A DNA stretch of 64,000 bases from Tridacna crocea (GCA_943736015.1 OX031060.1:3740001-3804000), one strand, 5' to 3'. Shown: positions 12,951-24,847, counted from the first letter of the stretch. Program-made: numbers and translations. Notes: generated by a model from the sequence alone, not told the origin.

Positions 12951-13042
12951 CGTTCTTCAGTGATATGTTTACAAGATACCTAGAGCTTTTTGCCTCTCAT
13001 TCTGATGAAAAGAATACTGTGTTTATAGTTAACGAATTCTGA
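12878..13042 (+). CDS. Candidate exon or gene fragment, unidentified
   Basis: An open frame of 54 codons ends at TGA 13040-13042. From 12929 it is preceded by GGTGCAG, a possible acceptor, and reads EVDSTLTSFFSDMFTRYLEL..., with protein-like acidic and hydrophobic spacing and varied codons that differ from nearby AT-driven frames. Its first codons come from the overlapping MITE. No family was recognised. It could be a terminal exon, a pseudo-exon or chance. Confidence 0.28.
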   Translation, partial: HNIFHDDLLEDVAFLVQEVDSTLTSFFSDMFTRYLELFASHSDEKNTVFIVNEF

Positions 13043-13147
13043 ACAAATTTCAGATTCCTAAAACAAATTTATGATCTGATGACTTTGTTGAAATACTTGA
13101 AGATGTGCTTTAGGACAGTTCTGGCATTTGCCTTTGAAAACTCTTCA

Positions 13148-13381
13148 TTCACCCGTTACCAGGCAATCTCTAGATTTAACGACCATGACTAGGAAGGCTT
13201 TTTAAAAAAACATAATGTGAAAAGAAGAAAATGCTGGTAACCAGCATTTTCTTCTTTTCCCATTATGTTTTCCATATTTCCAAAGATGAAATTCCAGTAA
13301 TTTGAGCTACATTCTATAATTATAATGTCTGAAAATTCCCTCAGTTTAGACTAGTACAATATTACATGTTGTTTGGTTAAT
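13148..13381 (+). mobile_element. Palindromic MITE, subfamily A
   Basis: CCCGTTACCAGGCAATC left end and TTGTTTGGTTAA right end. The hairpin carries compensating changes in both arms (AAAAGAAGAAAATGC / GCATTTTCTTCTTTTC), so pairing is kept. Confidence 0.8.
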
Positions 13382-13901
13382 GGCGGTAAATGTTACTGTT
13401 TTTAAGAGGATTTATGATGAGAGGCAAAGGGTTAAAGCTTCTTTTGCAGCTATGTAATTATGGTCCATCTTAGAAATTGTAACAGACACACATAAGAGGG
13501 CCAATTTTGTTGCTATCTGTCTGTATGATTCGAGCTCATATGTTTATATGGGATTGAGTTGTATCTGTTATTAATTACGTATTTATTTAAAACTTTATTG
13601 CCATTTTATAGTTTATCCTTTTATAACCATTATTTCTTCAAAAAAGCTTTTATATTTAAATGACATTTCCTTTTAATTTGATAGCACCATCTGTTAACAA
13701 AACAGATTTTGCATCACTTTAAAAGACACTGTCCATCAAAATTTACTCTTGTTTTTTTTTTCAAAATGTTAACTATTGTCTTATGTGATATTTGCTTTTC
13801 ATTTTATCCATGGCTCTTCGAATACCAAAGACATGGACATGGTGAAATGGGTCCAAATGTTGCTGTGTCCAGGACGTTTTGGTCATTGTATTGCTTGATA
13901 T

Positions 13902-13972
13902 TGTAGAGAGTAGATCCAAGATCAGATTACATTTTGTGTGTAGTCTAACCTTGATCCATACTGTCTGCAAAA
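13902..13972. repeat. Small foldback repeat, GCAGTCTGATC family
   Basis: GTAGATCCAAGATCAGATTAC pairs imperfectly with GTAGTCTAACCTTGATCC about 25 bases on. Confidence 0.6.
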
Positions 13973-16281
13973 GTTATATTTGGCATTTGAAGGGTTAACT
14001 GAATTGAGATATCTATTGTATTTTAAATTGAAGTGTCGAGTTATACCTGATTTCATACATATAGATATAGAACATCATTTTCATCATCATCATCATCAGC
14101 ATCATTTTTGCTTCCCTCATCCAGAATTTTTTGACATCACATTTTACATCTTCATCATCATTTTTTGTATTTTGTATATAAACATCTTAAAACATTTCCA
14201 CCTTTATTTTAAAATTGTCAAATTGATGTTTAGAGGGAGAGGAGTGCTGCCTGGATGATTTATTTTGGCAAGAGAGATGTTATTGAGAATACAGCAATCA
14301 TTATTTGTTTTTAAGTTTAACCTTAGTTTTTAATGAAATGTGCCTTTTCACATATTGAGTTACAGTTTTGTATGGGGTTAGAGCAAACTGAAAACAATTT
14401 AAAAGGAATACTGATAAGCATATGGAGAAAATTTTCATTTTCATCTGAAGTGATGGCCTCATTTGATATTGTCACCGAGTTATCTTGCACGGCGTGAAAT
14501 ATACTTGGATAATTATGAAAGTCATGGCACCAGTGAATAAAGTACCATTATACAAAAAGGTATTTGGTGACCCTGTGTAATTTTCTTAAGAACAACAATA
14601 TTTCTGCCGTAAAGTTTCGTACATTTCAACTGGTGCAGAAAGAATAGAAGAAAACTTTGGTACACTTAGCAACATATACTAGCCTAATCAATTTTTAGGT
14701 GCCATTTTCAAGAGGCATCTTGAAGTTAGTAAATCATAACAGAACCCATGCGTGTTTGGGGTATGGAAGATTCTGGAATGAGAGTGTGCATGAATGATTG
14801 CTAATCTTAAGTCTTCCAAAGATGAAAATGAATGCTATCAAGGTTTCTGTGGTCTTTAAAGTGTCTTGCAGTTTTGCTTGTTAGTGCAGGTGATTGTATT
14901 TCAGAAAAGGGACTGGGCCATGGGCAAAGTTTTCTATCTATTAGATAACTTTGATGCCCTTTAGGTTCATAAGGTACATGAAAATCAAATGCACTACAAT
15001 GGAGACACTTTAGAGCCATGGACTGGCAATCTTTGTAGTCCTCAGATATATCAGCAAATTATGTTTCATGTGATCTGTTATTGTGCAATGATTGTTTATG
15101 TACAAGTAGAATAAAATGAAGAGATAAAAATACTTTGAAAAAAATACAAAAGACTATGACTTATTTCGTTTAGTCCTGAACAGAAAAAAACATCTATCTG
15201 ACCTTTCCTAGCTGATTTGATTGTAACGACCTACTGTTTCCATGACAATGACCCACTTTTCCTTTGACAGAGACCTTAAATGAAGACTCATGTAAATGCA
15301 CTTGTTTTTCGACATGAAAAAGCTTTAGAAATGTTAACCTAATAGAGCTAAACAGGTGGTGGTTAGTCATTAAATATTGTACCTCCTGTAAAGTTTAGTG
15401 AAAAAGGAAATCACAAATGGAGTAGAGTTGTACCGAACATAAAGTGTTTGTACTACCTCTGTCTTTATCTGTGCTGCGTTAACACTTGTTCCGTCAACAA
15501 ATAATACCTAATATCACCAGGACAACTTTTTGGCACAACTGAAACATTTTGATGATCATGCACTAAGTTAGCAGTAGTCTTATCATCCTCTTGTGAAACT
15601 CATTACTCCAGAATGCTTTCAACTTGAAAACCAAAGTTGTTTAGGACCACTTTGCTTGGAAGGAAGAAATGTGTTGCAAACAAAGTGGCCTAGCAATTCC
15701 AATATCACCAACAGTTTCTCTTACTTTTCCTGTTTAAGTTCCCAAATCTAACACTTAGATTGGCTGACATGTGCTGTATTGGTCAATCAAAATGCTAGAA
15801 ATGCAATTTTGAAGAAGAAAAAAATTGTGATTGTTAATGAATTTTGGTTAAGACAAAGTGTTACGTAATGAAAACTGAGCATGTATTTGGAGTAAAGAGT
15901 TTATGTTGCTCTATTTTGTTTCATCTGTATCCATGAGAGTAAAGTTGAAAGAATTGAGATCTCACCCTATTTATATTCATAAAGTCACTAAGGTTTATAT
16001 ATTTATATGTATGGTACTAATAAGGCAATACTAACTGTTTGTGGATTAAAGATGTGCCAAATGTTTCTATTTATAATCTGTAGTGAAAAATAATGTTGTC
16101 ACTATTTTTTGATAAAGAAAGGGATATTAATATTTCCTAGATGTACTTGTGTCCATTATCCATGAATTTTTCTCAGATGACAAAAACTTTGCCATTTGTA
16201 AGCTCCTACATATGTTGCCCCTAATGGAGTTGTTACCTTTATACATATTTTAAAAATTTTATAACGACATTGTGTAACTGA

Positions 16282-16335
16282 ATGGATATATAAATGCATA
16301 CAAAAGTAATGGATATATAAATGCATACAAAAGTA
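16282..16335 (+). repeat. Perfect 27-bp tandem duplication
   Basis: A 27-bp unit starting ATGGATATATAAATGC occurs twice head to tail with no mismatch, so the duplication is recent. Confidence 0.95.
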
Positions 16336-17631
16336 ATGACTGAAAGAACTCTGGATTAGAAATGTATTATTGATTAAAAACTAAAACAAAATTGAAAAGA
16401 ATATCTAACAACATTCTCACATAAAAGCAGTAATTTGTATCGATCTCTTTGAATATTGCATTTTTTCTTTGCACTCTTTTTGTAACAGAACTTTGGCAGT
16501 CCTGTTCTTGGACACTTGGTGGACACTTGTACATTCTGTATTCTTAATCATGTTTTTGTCCCATCCTACTGCTTTTTCTTCCAGTTAATAATATTTTAAA
16601 GCCTTTCTGTTTTTACACAATATAATACTGCTTTATATGGATGACAACCTTTTTGCAGTAGTAGAGTAGAACTTAACTTATTCTAAGTAGGCATGTACAG
16701 TTGCTTCGACAAGATGAAAGATAAAGAAAAATATATTTGGTTGGGGGATATAGGATAAAAATTAGGAAAAAAAATTGTCAAGAAGGGAAAATGAAGCCGA
16801 GTATTTACATTGTGATCATCAACGTTAGGACACTTCCAACATTTTTATCACTGTTTTTGGCAGGGGAATTAATGAAATAAAAAACATTTAAGAAACTTTA
16901 AATTCCTAAAGTTCAGAGGAAGTTGACTTTTTGAGAGAATAGAAATTGATCCCTGTATACTAGAATTAGGATAGGATTCACTTATTAGAAATAGTTGGAT
17001 GAAAACCAGAATATGGTTGTATTCAAGTTAATGTTTTATTGTGTGTACTCTAGTTAAAACAAATAATGGAGGATGGGCATAGCATATGAAACAAAGATAT
17101 GCATTGTATGATATTGTATATGATAATTACAGCTTTTATCACAAATTTCTGAAACTTTGACATTGAAACTATCACTATTCTAATCTTCTTTTAAAGCATG
17201 TTATTTGCCTTTAGCATGGTGTCGTTATTTCTAAAAATACAGCACACTTTAATCAGCAAATCTTTTAGTACTGTCTTTTCCGGGTATAACACGACCAGTA
17301 ACTATTTGTCCTTGCTCTTCAGTCAGAATGCATTTTAAAAATACTGATTTAATAATACATTTGGCTTTTTAAGACGGTGGAAGCATCATACGCTGCAAGA
17401 ATTATTGTAAAAAATTTTACAAGAAATAGAAACAAAAAGACTTGTATTTATCCTTTAATAATGGTTTCATTAGCATTTCATGATGAACTGTTAGTTTTTC
17501 TGAAACATGAATTTTATGCAGCATGTATGCTTCCAATGCCTTGAAAAGTCTGTAAACTGTAGCCATATTGAACTAACCGATCTCTTTATTTCACTAATCT
17601 TCAGCTGCCTTCTAACCTGTCCTTGGCGCAG

Positions 17632-17727
17632 ACAACAGCTACCATGCCTCAGTCTACTAAAGGTTTCCCCATGATGGCCGCACCTTTTGATATGAACGGC
17701 CAGTTGCAATTTATTAAGAAGGATTGA
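17632..17727 (+). CDS. Candidate terminal exon, protein unidentified
   Basis: After a pyrimidine-rich acceptor (CCTGTCCTTGGCGCAG) an open frame of 31 codons ends at TGA 17725-17727. The peptide TTATMPQSTKGFPMMAAPF... ending IKKD has balanced codons (GCC, GGC, CCC, AAG) unlike the AT-rich surroundings. The following 250 bases are also richer in GC and free of MITEs, like a 3' UTR, but no clear AATAAA was found near. The protein family is not recognised and upstream exons were not identified. Confidence 0.45.
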   Translation, partial: TTATMPQSTKGFPMMAAPFDMNGQLQFIKKD

Positions 17728-18217
17728 ACGGTTTCCAACCTTTGCTTAGAAAGGGAAATCAAATGGCGTTCAGTGACAGACATGAGCCACAGTTGCAGAT
17801 CATAAACATTGGCTTGGCCTGTATCCACAGAGATTTATTTACCAGTAGTAACAACTACATTTACATGTAACTTGTGTACACCAGTTCGCTGACATGCCTT
17901 TTATTTGCAACTAACTGTCCACCAAAGGGAGTTGACCATTTAATACAGAGTTCATGGACTGATCTGATTAACAGTTGTTTCTTGTTTTTTTCCATATGAA
18001 TATGAAATGAGATTTATAGCATAACATTTTATCATTGTTATTATCATGTAAAATAATTATCAAAGTCGACAAAGTGCCAATCTGTATATCATGAAAAGTG
18101 CCTTGTAACTAATCATTTATACTAACTTTTCTTTTTAAATGATATTGAAGGGCGCTAGGTCTATTTTGTATCCTTTATGTCAGAAAATTAGTGCACCAGT
18201 CTACTAAAGTAGGTCAG

Positions 18218-19069
18218 CTCTGTGACCAAAGTGAGGGATATACCCCAATTTGGAATGAAGGTATGGAAAACCCAGACAAGAGTCTTTTCTTAAGCCTGTG
18301 CTGTATTTTAAACCTTAAACAGGGCAAAAATGTGATTTACATGAGTGGCCAATGCTTATAGGTATTGTGGTATCAGTATCTTGAAGCCTGAAAAACAGTG
18401 GCAAAGCTAGCTCTGTTTAGAGTCGGGTAACAAGTATATGAGTGAGCTGTTGTTATGCTGTAACTGATGGTTGAGGCCACAGTGAAACTAAGCAAAGCTG
18501 GTTGTGTACCATAAAATACTGTAAATTGTAGAAGACAGATTAAATGTAGCTCAGATGATTTTTTTGACAGGGTATAAAACTTGGTAGGAAATAGAGAAAA
18601 TGCTGGTTACCAGCATTTTCTCAATTTCCCACCATGTTTGTAACGGACCACCTTCCTAATGGTGGTTAAAACTTGGCAATTTTTGATAAAGGGTCAAGTG
18701 CTTATAAAAGGATCTATATATATTACTTTAGAGAATTTCACATTAGAAAACATTGTTCAGAATGGGGAAACTGCTTATTACCAACGAGGTCTTTCAAAAT
18801 TAAAAAAAAAAAGAATCATCATTCACACAAGGAGAATTAGTTGTCTGCAATGTTTCAGTGTGAACAATGTTGAATAAGACAGTGGTATTATGTGAAAATT
18901 TTTGTCTTGAAATAATTTCAAGAATGTGTTACAGAGAAGTACATTGAGTAGATTTGAAGGTCATCTGCACATTCTGTATGCACTCTGATTGTTATCGTAA
19001 CTGTCGCCAATGGCAACGTTGTTGTTTGTTATATGTAGACAGACCATAAGGCTCACTTTGGTCACAGAG
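18218..19069. repeat. Perfect 18-bp inverted repeat pair bracketing 850 bp
   Basis: CTCTGTGACCAAAGTGAG at 18218-18235 recurs as its reverse complement at 19052-19069, flanked outside by TCAG on both sides. It may be the ends of an unrecognised DNA element that contains the MITE at 18510. Confidence 0.45.
18510..18705 (-). mobile_element. Palindromic MITE, subfamily A, degenerate arms
   Basis: A good hairpin (GGAAATAGAGAAAATGCTGG and partner) lies between weak arms. The right end reads TTTTGATAAAGGG. Confidence 0.7.
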
Positions 19070-19360
19070 TTCAGATGACTGTAGAATATTATACATGTAT
19101 ATGTTGTCGATGTCAATCACTTTCTTATAATATGTCACAAATATTTGACCCCCCAGGATTTTATGTGTCAAATGTTTAAATGTACAGTATTTGCCAAATA
19201 CTCATCTTTCTGTTAAATATGTCATACATTTCATGAAGAAGTATGTTTTCTTCTTTTCTGCTGTTTTTTGGGTTTTTTTTTTTTAAGAGGTCTATATTTC
19301 AAAAATCTTGTTAGAAAGAATTATACAGGTTGATTTTTGGATTTTGCCTATACTTTGAAA

Positions 19361-19557
19361 GTAACCCTTTACCATACACTTCAGCATTCAAAACAGTCTT
19401 AAGGAGGAAGGCTTTTGAAAACACTGACACTTTTTACTTTTGCCATGGTGTTAGCTACTTTTTCAGCAACAAATCTCATCAGGGACCTATCTGACTTATT
19501 ATCCACAAACTTTTTATTGGAACTTGTCTAGAATTTTAATGTGTGGTAAAGGGTTAA
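19361..19557 (+). mobile_element. Palindromic MITE, hairpin largely lost
   Basis: Ends are clear (GTAACCCTTTACCATACAC and GGTAAAGGGTTAA). The centre has collapsed to a short relic (CACTTTTTACTTTTGCC). Confidence 0.75.
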
Positions 19558-19954
19558 GTATCGAAAAGTTTTATCAATATATGTGATATATCTCATTTAG
19601 AGAAAAAAATGTGCTGACTTTTTATTTTTTTCTCCAACAATAAATGGAAGTGAAGGCGCCCATTATGTAGCGTAGTTTAAAACACGGTCACAATCGTATT
19701 GGTAGAGAAATATACATATAGATATGACATTGTTTTTGTCATAATTTGTAACACTTTATTTTGTTTTTATACATACTTGTTGGTTCATACTGCACACTGA
19801 TTTCCTCATCACAGTTTGCATACTCAGATTTAACACTTGTTGTTAATACATATTGTATAAGTTTACTTTGCTCTCCCCGCCCACTTTTTCAACCCTTCAG
19901 ATTTGAAAGGTCACATCATTGAATCTGTTGCAAATTTGATTCATGTGTATTTTG

Positions 19955-20170
19955 TTGAGTGTTTACCGTGCACCAAAGGTTTAGACTCGTCTAAATTAAA
20001 ATCACGTGCAGATGACAATTGAAGTGCGATTCGTACAAGGAGATTTGTCTTTGAAAGGATAGAAAAACATTTTTGGAAAAGGAGAAAATGCATTTTCTCC
20101 TTTTTCCAAAATGTTTTTAAAAACCTCTCACTGTTAGGGTTGTTATAACTCTGGATTATTTGCGTTGAAG
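19955..20170 (-). mobile_element. Palindromic MITE with shortened hairpin tip
   Basis: The arms pair directly through GGAGAAAATGCATTTTCTCC. The usual CTGGTTACCAG tip is missing. Confidence 0.75.
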
Positions 20171-20311
20171 CATTTTGAGACAACATTGAAGAGTTCAAGA
20201 AATGGTGAAATGAAATGGACTGAAGTCTGAGGGGAGAACTTGAATGGTTCTATGCATAACTGTCTCTTCTATTTGAGATTCAGATATGCTGTTTTCCACA
20301 CTGAGTGAACT

Positions 20312-20493
20312 TCACACCAAACTCAAAAATTGCAGACTGGTCCTTATTGAATGTGTCTGCAGACAACAAATATGAAATTATTAGAAAAAAAGTTGAAATT
20401 TTCAGAAAGTGTTGCAAACAGTGTGGGAAAAGAATTTGAGTACTTTCAAACATTTTTATCCTTTCCCTTATTTTTATTTCCTTTTCTCCAAAT
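20312..20493 (-). mobile_element. Palindromic MITE relic
   Basis: Arm with GACTGGTCC and TCTGCAGACAACAAA, then a damaged hairpin. It abuts the next copy. Confidence 0.55.
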
Positions 20494-20731
20494 TTAACTC
20501 CTTATCAAACAACAATATCTTAGACTTATCCAAATTGAAAGCATTTGTAGACGACAAAATAAAAGTGACTGAAAATTTGAAATTTGTTTCGTGATAGGGT
20601 AGAAAACATAGTGGGAAAAGGAGAAAATGCTGGTTACTGGTTACCAGCATTTTCTCCTTTTCCCTCAATGTTTTTTAAAAAGCCTCATTCTCAGGGGTGT
20701 TAAAAGTTGTCATTGTTTGGTAAAAGGTTAA
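20494..20731 (-). mobile_element. Palindromic TTAA MITE, subfamily A, enlarged tip
   Basis: Both TTAA ends present. The hairpin tip carries a small tandem duplication (CTGGTTACTGGTTACCAG). Confidence 0.9.
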
Positions 20732-21203
20732 CTGGTGTCATTCAGATCTTCTCAAATTTTATGTCTGCAATGCTTTCAATTTGGACAACTTCAAAATTAT
20801 GCTGTCTGGTGAAGATTTTTTGCTTTTGCTTTTGATACCTTATAGGAAAGGGTTTAATAAGGTTCGTAATGAGCGATTAGTCCTTTTCCAACAATTTTTT
20901 CAAAAGCTTTGCGTAGCAAATGTGGAAAACATCATATTTTGTTGTGGGGTAACTAAACTGCATTTAAACCAAGCTTTGTTGCAACAAAAAAATGCTCAAA
21001 CCCTTGTTACTATGGTTTCGGGGATTTCTTTGTCTTTATGTAGATTAGGGATTCTCTCGAGGCAAATTGGATCATTGAAATGTGGAGAGTGTGACAAGTT
21101 CAGATATTTCTTCATATGAAAAGTTTTCTTTCAGTTTACTCATAAAATCCTGGAACAAGTTCACAGCAGACAGCTGAGGCACTGTCCTTGTAAATTAGTG
21201 TGG

Positions 21204-21429
21204 TTAGCTCTTTACCACACAGTCCTGCGTTTTGAAGTCCTTCAGAAGGAAGGCTCTTGAAAACATTGTGGAAAAAAGAGAAAATGATGGTAACCAGCAT
21301 TTTCTCCTTTTTCCACAATGTTTTCTAGCCATTCACCAAGCAAATCCCTGCGTTTGAGTCACATCTATTAACTTCTGTTGTCTGTAAATGTTTCCATTTT
21401 AGCGTTATCTAACTTTTGTCATCTTTTAA
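21204..21429 (+). mobile_element. Palindromic MITE, subfamily A
   Basis: TTAGCTCTTTACCACAC left end. Its right TTAA (21426-21429) is also the left TTAA of the next copy. Confidence 0.85.
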
Positions 21430-21642
21430 CCCTTTACCAACCAATCTTTTGATGACGTTTGGAAGAAGCCATTCAAAACATTTTGGGAAAAGGAGAAAAT
21501 GCTGGTAACCAGCATTTTCTTCTTTTCCCACAGTGTTTTCTACCCTATCACCAAACAATTGCACAGTTTCAGCAACGTTGAAATTATTGTCTGCAAATGC
21601 TTTCAAACGGAGATAATATTTTCTTGTCTGGTAAAGGGTTAA
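21426..21642 (+). mobile_element. Palindromic TTAA MITE, subfamily A
   Basis: Head-to-tail with the preceding copy through one shared TTAA. The hairpin is near perfect. Confidence 0.9.
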
Positions 21643-21976
21643 CAGGTTAAAATGGAAAGAAGTAAGAGTATGAAAGTTTGAATAAAGACTCCAAATGAAA
21701 GTCACCTTCAATGGATTGTAAAAAACAACCTTCAAAATTTTGTAAAATTAACCTATTAGATGAGTAATTGCTCCTTCATTGGACGTGAAGAAAACATTGT
21801 CTTTTCTCCACATTTCTATGATCTGCTTGCCTGGTGCAACTCACGCCCTCATATATGCATAATTTGTCATTGAGAAGTTATTCAGAAAGAAGTAGTAGAA
21901 TGGGTAAATGGGAAAATAACAAATTATAAGCACAATTTTTATATTGTTGCAAAGAAAAACATGTCTCTAAAATGGT

Positions 21977-22194
21977 GGACCCTTTACTATGCAATCCCAA
22001 GTTTAAGCGACCTCTAAAAAGGACCTTTGAAAGCATCAAATGATGGGATTAATTTTGTCTTTGAAAGGGCAGAAATACATCGTGGGAAAAGTAGAAAATG
22101 CTGGTTACCAGCATTTTCTTCTTTTCCCACAATGTTTTCATAAAGCCGTCCTTTTTCATCATTTTTTAGAATACAGGATTGTGTGGTAAAGGGA
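21977..22194. mobile_element. Palindromic MITE with two like ends
   Basis: Left end CCCTTTACTATGCAATCCC and right end ACAGGATTGTGTGGTAAAGGG both derive from the same (ACAATCC) arm, unlike normal copies whose ends differ. Confidence 0.75.
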
Positions 22195-22564
22195 AAAAGA
22201 TAGCATCAAAATTTAGATAAATTATGCAGTGAAATATGAAGGTAAGAAAGAATAGGTCAATTGTAATTATCATAGGGTACTTATATACATAATGAATCTC
22301 ACTACCTTGAATTATTGATAAATTATGAAATTAATGTCTATATTTTCTCGCTGTTTTTTTTTTAAATGTCGTTTTCATTATTATCTAGATCTATAGAGGT
22401 ACTTATCCTTGGCTATAAAAAATAATTAGGCATATCATTTTTCTGAAATTTAGAAGGTCAAGGTGGTTTGTTCAAATTTGCATAATAGTAAATTTTATGT
22501 ATATCAGGTTTTACTTGTATCATTTTGCAAATATATCCTTATTTGGACTTGCCAAAATTTTGAT

Positions 22565-22775
22565 AACTGTTCACCAATTTATATAATTTTACACCAGGCA
22601 AATCTAAAACATTTACAGCTGGGGCCCAGATGGTGGAATTGGTTTCTGAAAGTAGAAAACATTGAGGGAAAAGGAGAAAATGGTGGTAATCAGCATTTTA
22701 TCCTTTTCCCACAATGGTTTCTAACCTTTTGTAACAAATTCTTTAATTTGAATCCCATTTCATTTGTCGGTTGAA
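22565..22775. mobile_element. Palindromic MITE, ends lost
   Basis: Hairpin readable (AAAAGGAGAAAATGGTGGT...). No TTAA-CCCTTT terminus at either side. Confidence 0.6.
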
Positions 22776-22954
22776 AATAACTTGAAATTGGACATGTATA
22801 AAATGTGGTTTTACAGTTAAGGGCAAAGTAATAGTAACAAAAAATGGGTCCCCAAGACATTTGGCTGAGCATAACTTTGATGTTAAGTTTTGATGCTGTG
22901 AAATGAAGTGTATTTTCAAGGATCAGAAATCAAATTTTAAAAATTGGTCCCAGC

Positions 22955-23430
22955 AGGATAGCTTGGAGGTAACGCATATAACTTTTGACCTTGTTGTTGT
23001 GAATTAGATATCGGGCTAAGGCAAACTTTCTTTTCCGCAATTCATTGCCTCTCGCCTCTTATTCATATAAGAAAGTTAGTGGGTGGTTTGGAGGAAAATT
23101 GCATCGTTACTGGTGTGAGAAAGCCAGGTACACAGACTTTTGTTATATGACCTAAGCAGTTAACCCATCACCACACGAGAAAAATTTAGACTGGTCCAAA
23201 TTGAAAGCATTTGCAGACAACAAAATAAAGGTGACTGAAAAATTGAAATATGTTCTGAGAAGGGTAGAAAACAATGTGGGAAAAGGAGAAAATGCTGGTT
23301 ACCAGCATTTTCTCCTTTTCCTACATTGTTTTCTAAAGGCCTCTTTCTTAGGGGCGTCAAAAGTAGGGATTGTGTGGTAATGGGTTAAAAATGACTTTAA
23401 ACTCCATTACAGTTCAACACAATATAAAAT
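22955..23430 (+). mobile_element. tRNA-derived SINE (type I), split by a MITE
   Basis: The head (ATAGCTTGGAGGTAACGC, then ATATCGGGC) resembles a tRNA A and B box region. The body shares GAGAAAGCCAGGTACA and ATATGACCTAAGC with the copies at 25742, 53040 and 60240. The 3' tail resumes after the MITE at 23389 (ACTTTAAACTCC). Confidence 0.75.
23160..23388 (-). mobile_element. Palindromic TTAA MITE, subfamily A, inside a SINE
   Basis: Complete copy with TTAA at 23160-23163 and 23385-23388. It sits exactly at the TTAA found in the tail of the unoccupied sister SINE at 25742, which shows that TTAA is the duplicated target. Confidence 0.93.
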
Positions 23431-23657
23431 TCACAAATTCTTGTCCATACATTGCATTTGTTTTCTTCTCCATTTTTGTGGAAGAACTTAATCTTTCTGT
23501 AGAATCACTCCTGCAGTGTTTTTCCGCTGTCTGTGTTATTGCATTTATAATTGTTTTTTTCAGTCTTAAAGGGTACATTTTTTTTTTAATTGTATAAATG
23601 TCATATCATACAAACAGAAGTTATTATTGGCTAAAGGATGAATACACTCTCTTTTTT

Positions 23658-23892
23658 TTAACCCTTTACCAGACAACAAAACTTTTTACTGTTACATTAT
23701 GAAAGCATTAAGATTTTGTAAGGGACAAATTGTAATGTGCTATAACAATGGGATTTATCTGAAGAAGAGTGAAAAATGTCGTAGGGAAAGGAGAAAATGC
23801 TGGTTCCCAGCATTTTCTCCTTTTCCCGCAGTGTTTTTATATACCCTTTTTCATAGGATTGTTAATAAACTGGATTGAATGGTAAAGGGTTT
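23658..23892 (-). mobile_element. Palindromic TTAA MITE, subfamily A
   Basis: TTAACCCTTTACCAGACAAC to GGTAAAGGGTTTA. Hairpin tip is GGTTCCC. Confidence 0.85.
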
Positions 23893-24035
23893 ACTGCTTG
23901 ATGTCTTCATTTTCCTTGTCACCTGAAAAAGATTTGCAGCAGACCATTGTAGAAAAAGAAACAGAAATATTTAAAAATATGGATAATCACCTATAATGAA
24001 GCTTTGATAGATATATATATAAATATTTTGGCTCA

Positions 24036-24253
24036 ACTCAGGACCACACAATCTCAACCTTTAACGACCATGACAGAGAAGCCTTTTGAAAACATTGTGG
24101 GAAAAGAAGAAAATGCTGGTAACCAGCATTTTCTCCTATTTCCACAATGTTTTCTACCCTTACCAAATCAAATTCAATTTTCAAGCCATATTTATTTTGT
24201 CGTCTGCTGATGCTTTCAATTTCGACAGGCCTACGATTTTGTCGTTTGGTTAA
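24036..24253 (+). mobile_element. Palindromic MITE, first of a chain of three
   Basis: Left end lacks TTAA (GGACCACACAATC). Right TTAA at 24250 is shared with the next copy. Hairpin intact except CTATTTCC. Confidence 0.8.
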
Positions 24254-24458
24254 CACTTTACCATGCATATCAGAGTTCAAAGAACCTCCAAGAAAGAGCC
24301 CTTGAGAAAAAGTGTTGGGAAAGGTAAAAATGCTCATAGCATTTTCTCCTTTTTCATAGTATTTTCTGTCCTTTCAGTGACAAATCCTGTCATTGGAGCA
24401 GTATTTGAGAGGTAGTCTTCAAAATGCTTTCACCTCTGAAAGTTTGCCGCCAGGTTAA
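24250..24458 (+). mobile_element. Palindromic MITE, short hairpin, second of the chain
   Basis: TTAACACTTTACCATGC left end. The hairpin tip is reduced to AAATGCTCATAGCATTT. Confidence 0.75.
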
Positions 24459-24647
24459 AAGCATTGGCAGACGAGAAGTTACAGGTTAGCTCATAGTTAT
24501 AATGATTTCTTTCTATGATAGGGTAGAAAACATTGTGGGAAAAGGAGAAAATGCTGGTCACCAGCATTTTCTCCTCTTCCCACAATGTTTTCAAAAGGCT
24601 TTTACCTTGTGGTTGTTAAAATTCAGGATTGTGTTGTAATGAGTTAA
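24455..24647 (-). mobile_element. Palindromic MITE, third of the chain
   Basis: Left arm shortened (TTAAAAGCATTGGCAGACG). Right end GTAATGAGTTAA. Hairpin near perfect with GGTCACC tip. Confidence 0.8.
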
Positions 24648-24847
24648 GGATGAGCAATTTACTCTTTTTATCGCAGTATTTTCAAATAATGGTGTGCTGC
24701 AAGACTTGATAAATTCTTTTCAGATAGAGACATGTTTCGGGGCCATTTTTTGTAAAATTCAGATTTTGAAAAAGATACCATTATGTGGAAAAACTGTTGG
24801 AGAAAAGCTGAATTATTTCAAAGGTTTTAGTAGGTATTGATTGGAAT

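Larger units (their letters stand above)
13382..17631. other. MITE desert upstream of a candidate terminal exon
   Basis: More than 4 kb without one copy of the palindromic MITE that elsewhere occurs about every 800 bp. It contains a (CAT)n run at 14083-14106 and one small foldback. No exon was recognised with confidence. The lack of insertions would fit an intron with regulatory constraint, but this is inference. Confidence 0.4.
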
